Below, piece after piece: positions 14,481 through 14,863 of a stretch of DNA of 14,863 bases; positions within the stretch are counted from its first letter, which is position 1; every line of letters starts with the position of its first letter. The notes under the pieces were generated by a model. It ran no database searches. It was not told the origin of the DNA and saw only the letters and a program-made list of their open reading frames with translations. The translations under genes were made by a program, and so were the position numbers. Source of the stretch: JACZQZ01 sp046756945 (lineage in GTDB: Bacteria > Pseudomonadota > Alphaproteobacteria > Rhodospirillales > 2-02-FULL-58-16); NCBI GenBank assembly GCA_046756945.1, contig JBHHXI010000076.1, forward strand, positions 1 through 14,863, written 5' to 3'.

Positions 14481-14863
14481 GGAAGCGTAACACATGCGGT
14501 CAGCGGCCACGGGCCGGCCACCGGGACCATGGCCGGACGTCCGAATCGCGGGTCGATCACCGCACCACACTTGAGCTAGTGTCCTATCCCAGAGATTCGC
14601 GCGCGAGACCGCCCTTCCAGTCGGTTTTCCCGCCTCCCCGGGGGTCGCGGGGGCGCCCCCCGCATACGGTGTCGGGGGGACACCCCCCGGTGGCTCCCCA
14701 TGGCCGTCACACGTACCGTCCTGGCGTGATAGAGGGTACCAGGCGCGACAACGGGAAGTGGGTTCGTTTCCGGCCTCTGCCCCTGTCCTGTCGGGGGACT
14801 GTGCTATTCCCCGCCCGGAAACCCGCAGGGGCGCGGCCTTGACGCGGTAGGACAGGTATGGAC
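14481..14863. other. Non-coding right end of the window; no gene recognised
   Basis: No frame here has believable protein composition or a ribosome binding site; the open frame on + from 14468 gives an Arg/Pro/Gly-rich sequence typical of a chance frame in GC-rich DNA. Visible items: the palindrome CGGACGTCCG (14534-14543); tandem GC-rich hairpins (14644-14690); GTTTCCGG (14766-14773) pairing with CCGGAAAC (14815-14822); and CCTGTCCT (14782-14789) pairing with AGGACAGG (14849-14856). The last two pairs interleave. An ATG at 14858 preceded by AGGACAGG could be the start of a gene beyond the window, but only two codons are visible. Confidence 0.5.
14644..14690. repeat. Tandem GC-rich hairpin repeat (REP-like)
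   Basis: Two 20-base copies (14644-14663 and 14671-14690) agree at 16 of 20 bases with a period of 27. Each folds on itself: a 7-bp stem with a 3-base loop at 14647-14663, and a 7-bp stem with a 3-base loop at 14673-14689. CCCCGGGGG (14636-14644) lies just before. Paired intergenic GC-rich palindromes are typical of REP/BIME elements, but no copy elsewhere in the window confirms this. Confidence 0.45.

Noticed and set aside
14468..14842. Possible 124-residue protein in the right-end gap
   Set aside because: Arg/Pro/Gly-rich with no ribosome binding site, and it runs through the GC-rich hairpin repeats.
14729..14863. Possible cobalamin riboswitch: GGGAA (14752), TGCCCC (14778) and CTGT appear in the usual order
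   Set aside because: No proper B12 box is visible, the downstream conserved GCCACTG/GGGAAGGC part is missing and the element would be too short before the window ends. A covariance-model search (Rfam cobalamin) over this stretch plus downstream DNA would decide.
1..14863. CRISPR arrays, tRNA or rRNA genes, insertion sequences
   Set aside because: I saw no regular repeat-spacer array, no tRNA cloverleaf or rRNA motif and no transposase frame. The only tandem repeat is the two-copy GC hairpin at 14644-14690.

Overview
The window is GC-rich DNA from a Gram-negative bacterium. Signal peptides, many c-type haem motifs and an outer-membrane beta-barrel gene all point to a two-membrane envelope. 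The protein styles (E. coli-like NADP glutamate dehydrogenase, CHASE2-type cyclase) fit a proteobacterium, perhaps an alphaproteobacterium, but no rRNA or other strong taxonomic marker is present.

Left edge (1-302): the last 18 codons of a gene whose ending resembles a short-chain dehydrogenase, then a promoter-sized gap. Positions 303-10392 hold seven tightly packed + strand genes: a secreted tetrahaem cytochrome c; a soluble protein fusing two cyclic-nucleotide-binding domains to a four-cluster [4Fe-4S] ferredoxin; a five-helix dihaem cytochrome b; a membrane-anchored decahaem cytochrome c with a duplicated Cys-rich cytoplasmic head; a secreted pentahaem cytochrome c; an outer-membrane beta-barrel; and a membrane-anchored FAD/NAD(P)H reductase with a C-terminal [2Fe-2S] domain. 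From the second gene on, spacings run from a 4-base overlap to 24 bases, so these six genes are almost certainly one transcript. A small hairpin follows the last gene.

Right part, - strand: gdhA (NADP glutamate dehydrogenase) converges on the cytochrome operon. Upstream of it lies a CHASE2-type membrane adenylate/guanylate cyclase. The final ~600 bases are non-coding as far as I can see. They hold a candidate cyclase promoter, a pair of 17-bp direct repeats flanking a perfect inverted repeat, and a tandem pair of very GC-rich hairpins.

Model (inference): the reductase, the ferredoxin fusion, the dihaem b and the anchored decahaem form an inner-membrane redox module. It would exchange electrons with the tetra- and pentahaem proteins in the periplasm and perhaps with the outer-membrane barrel. 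The ferredoxin subunit keeps an intact PKA-type phosphate-binding cassette, and a cyclase lies about 1.7 kb past the operon. This suggests electron flow gated directly by cAMP or cGMP. I do not recognise this gene set as any named system (not MtrCAB, Nqr, Rnf, Nrf or HAO). It is the most likely undescribed system in the window.
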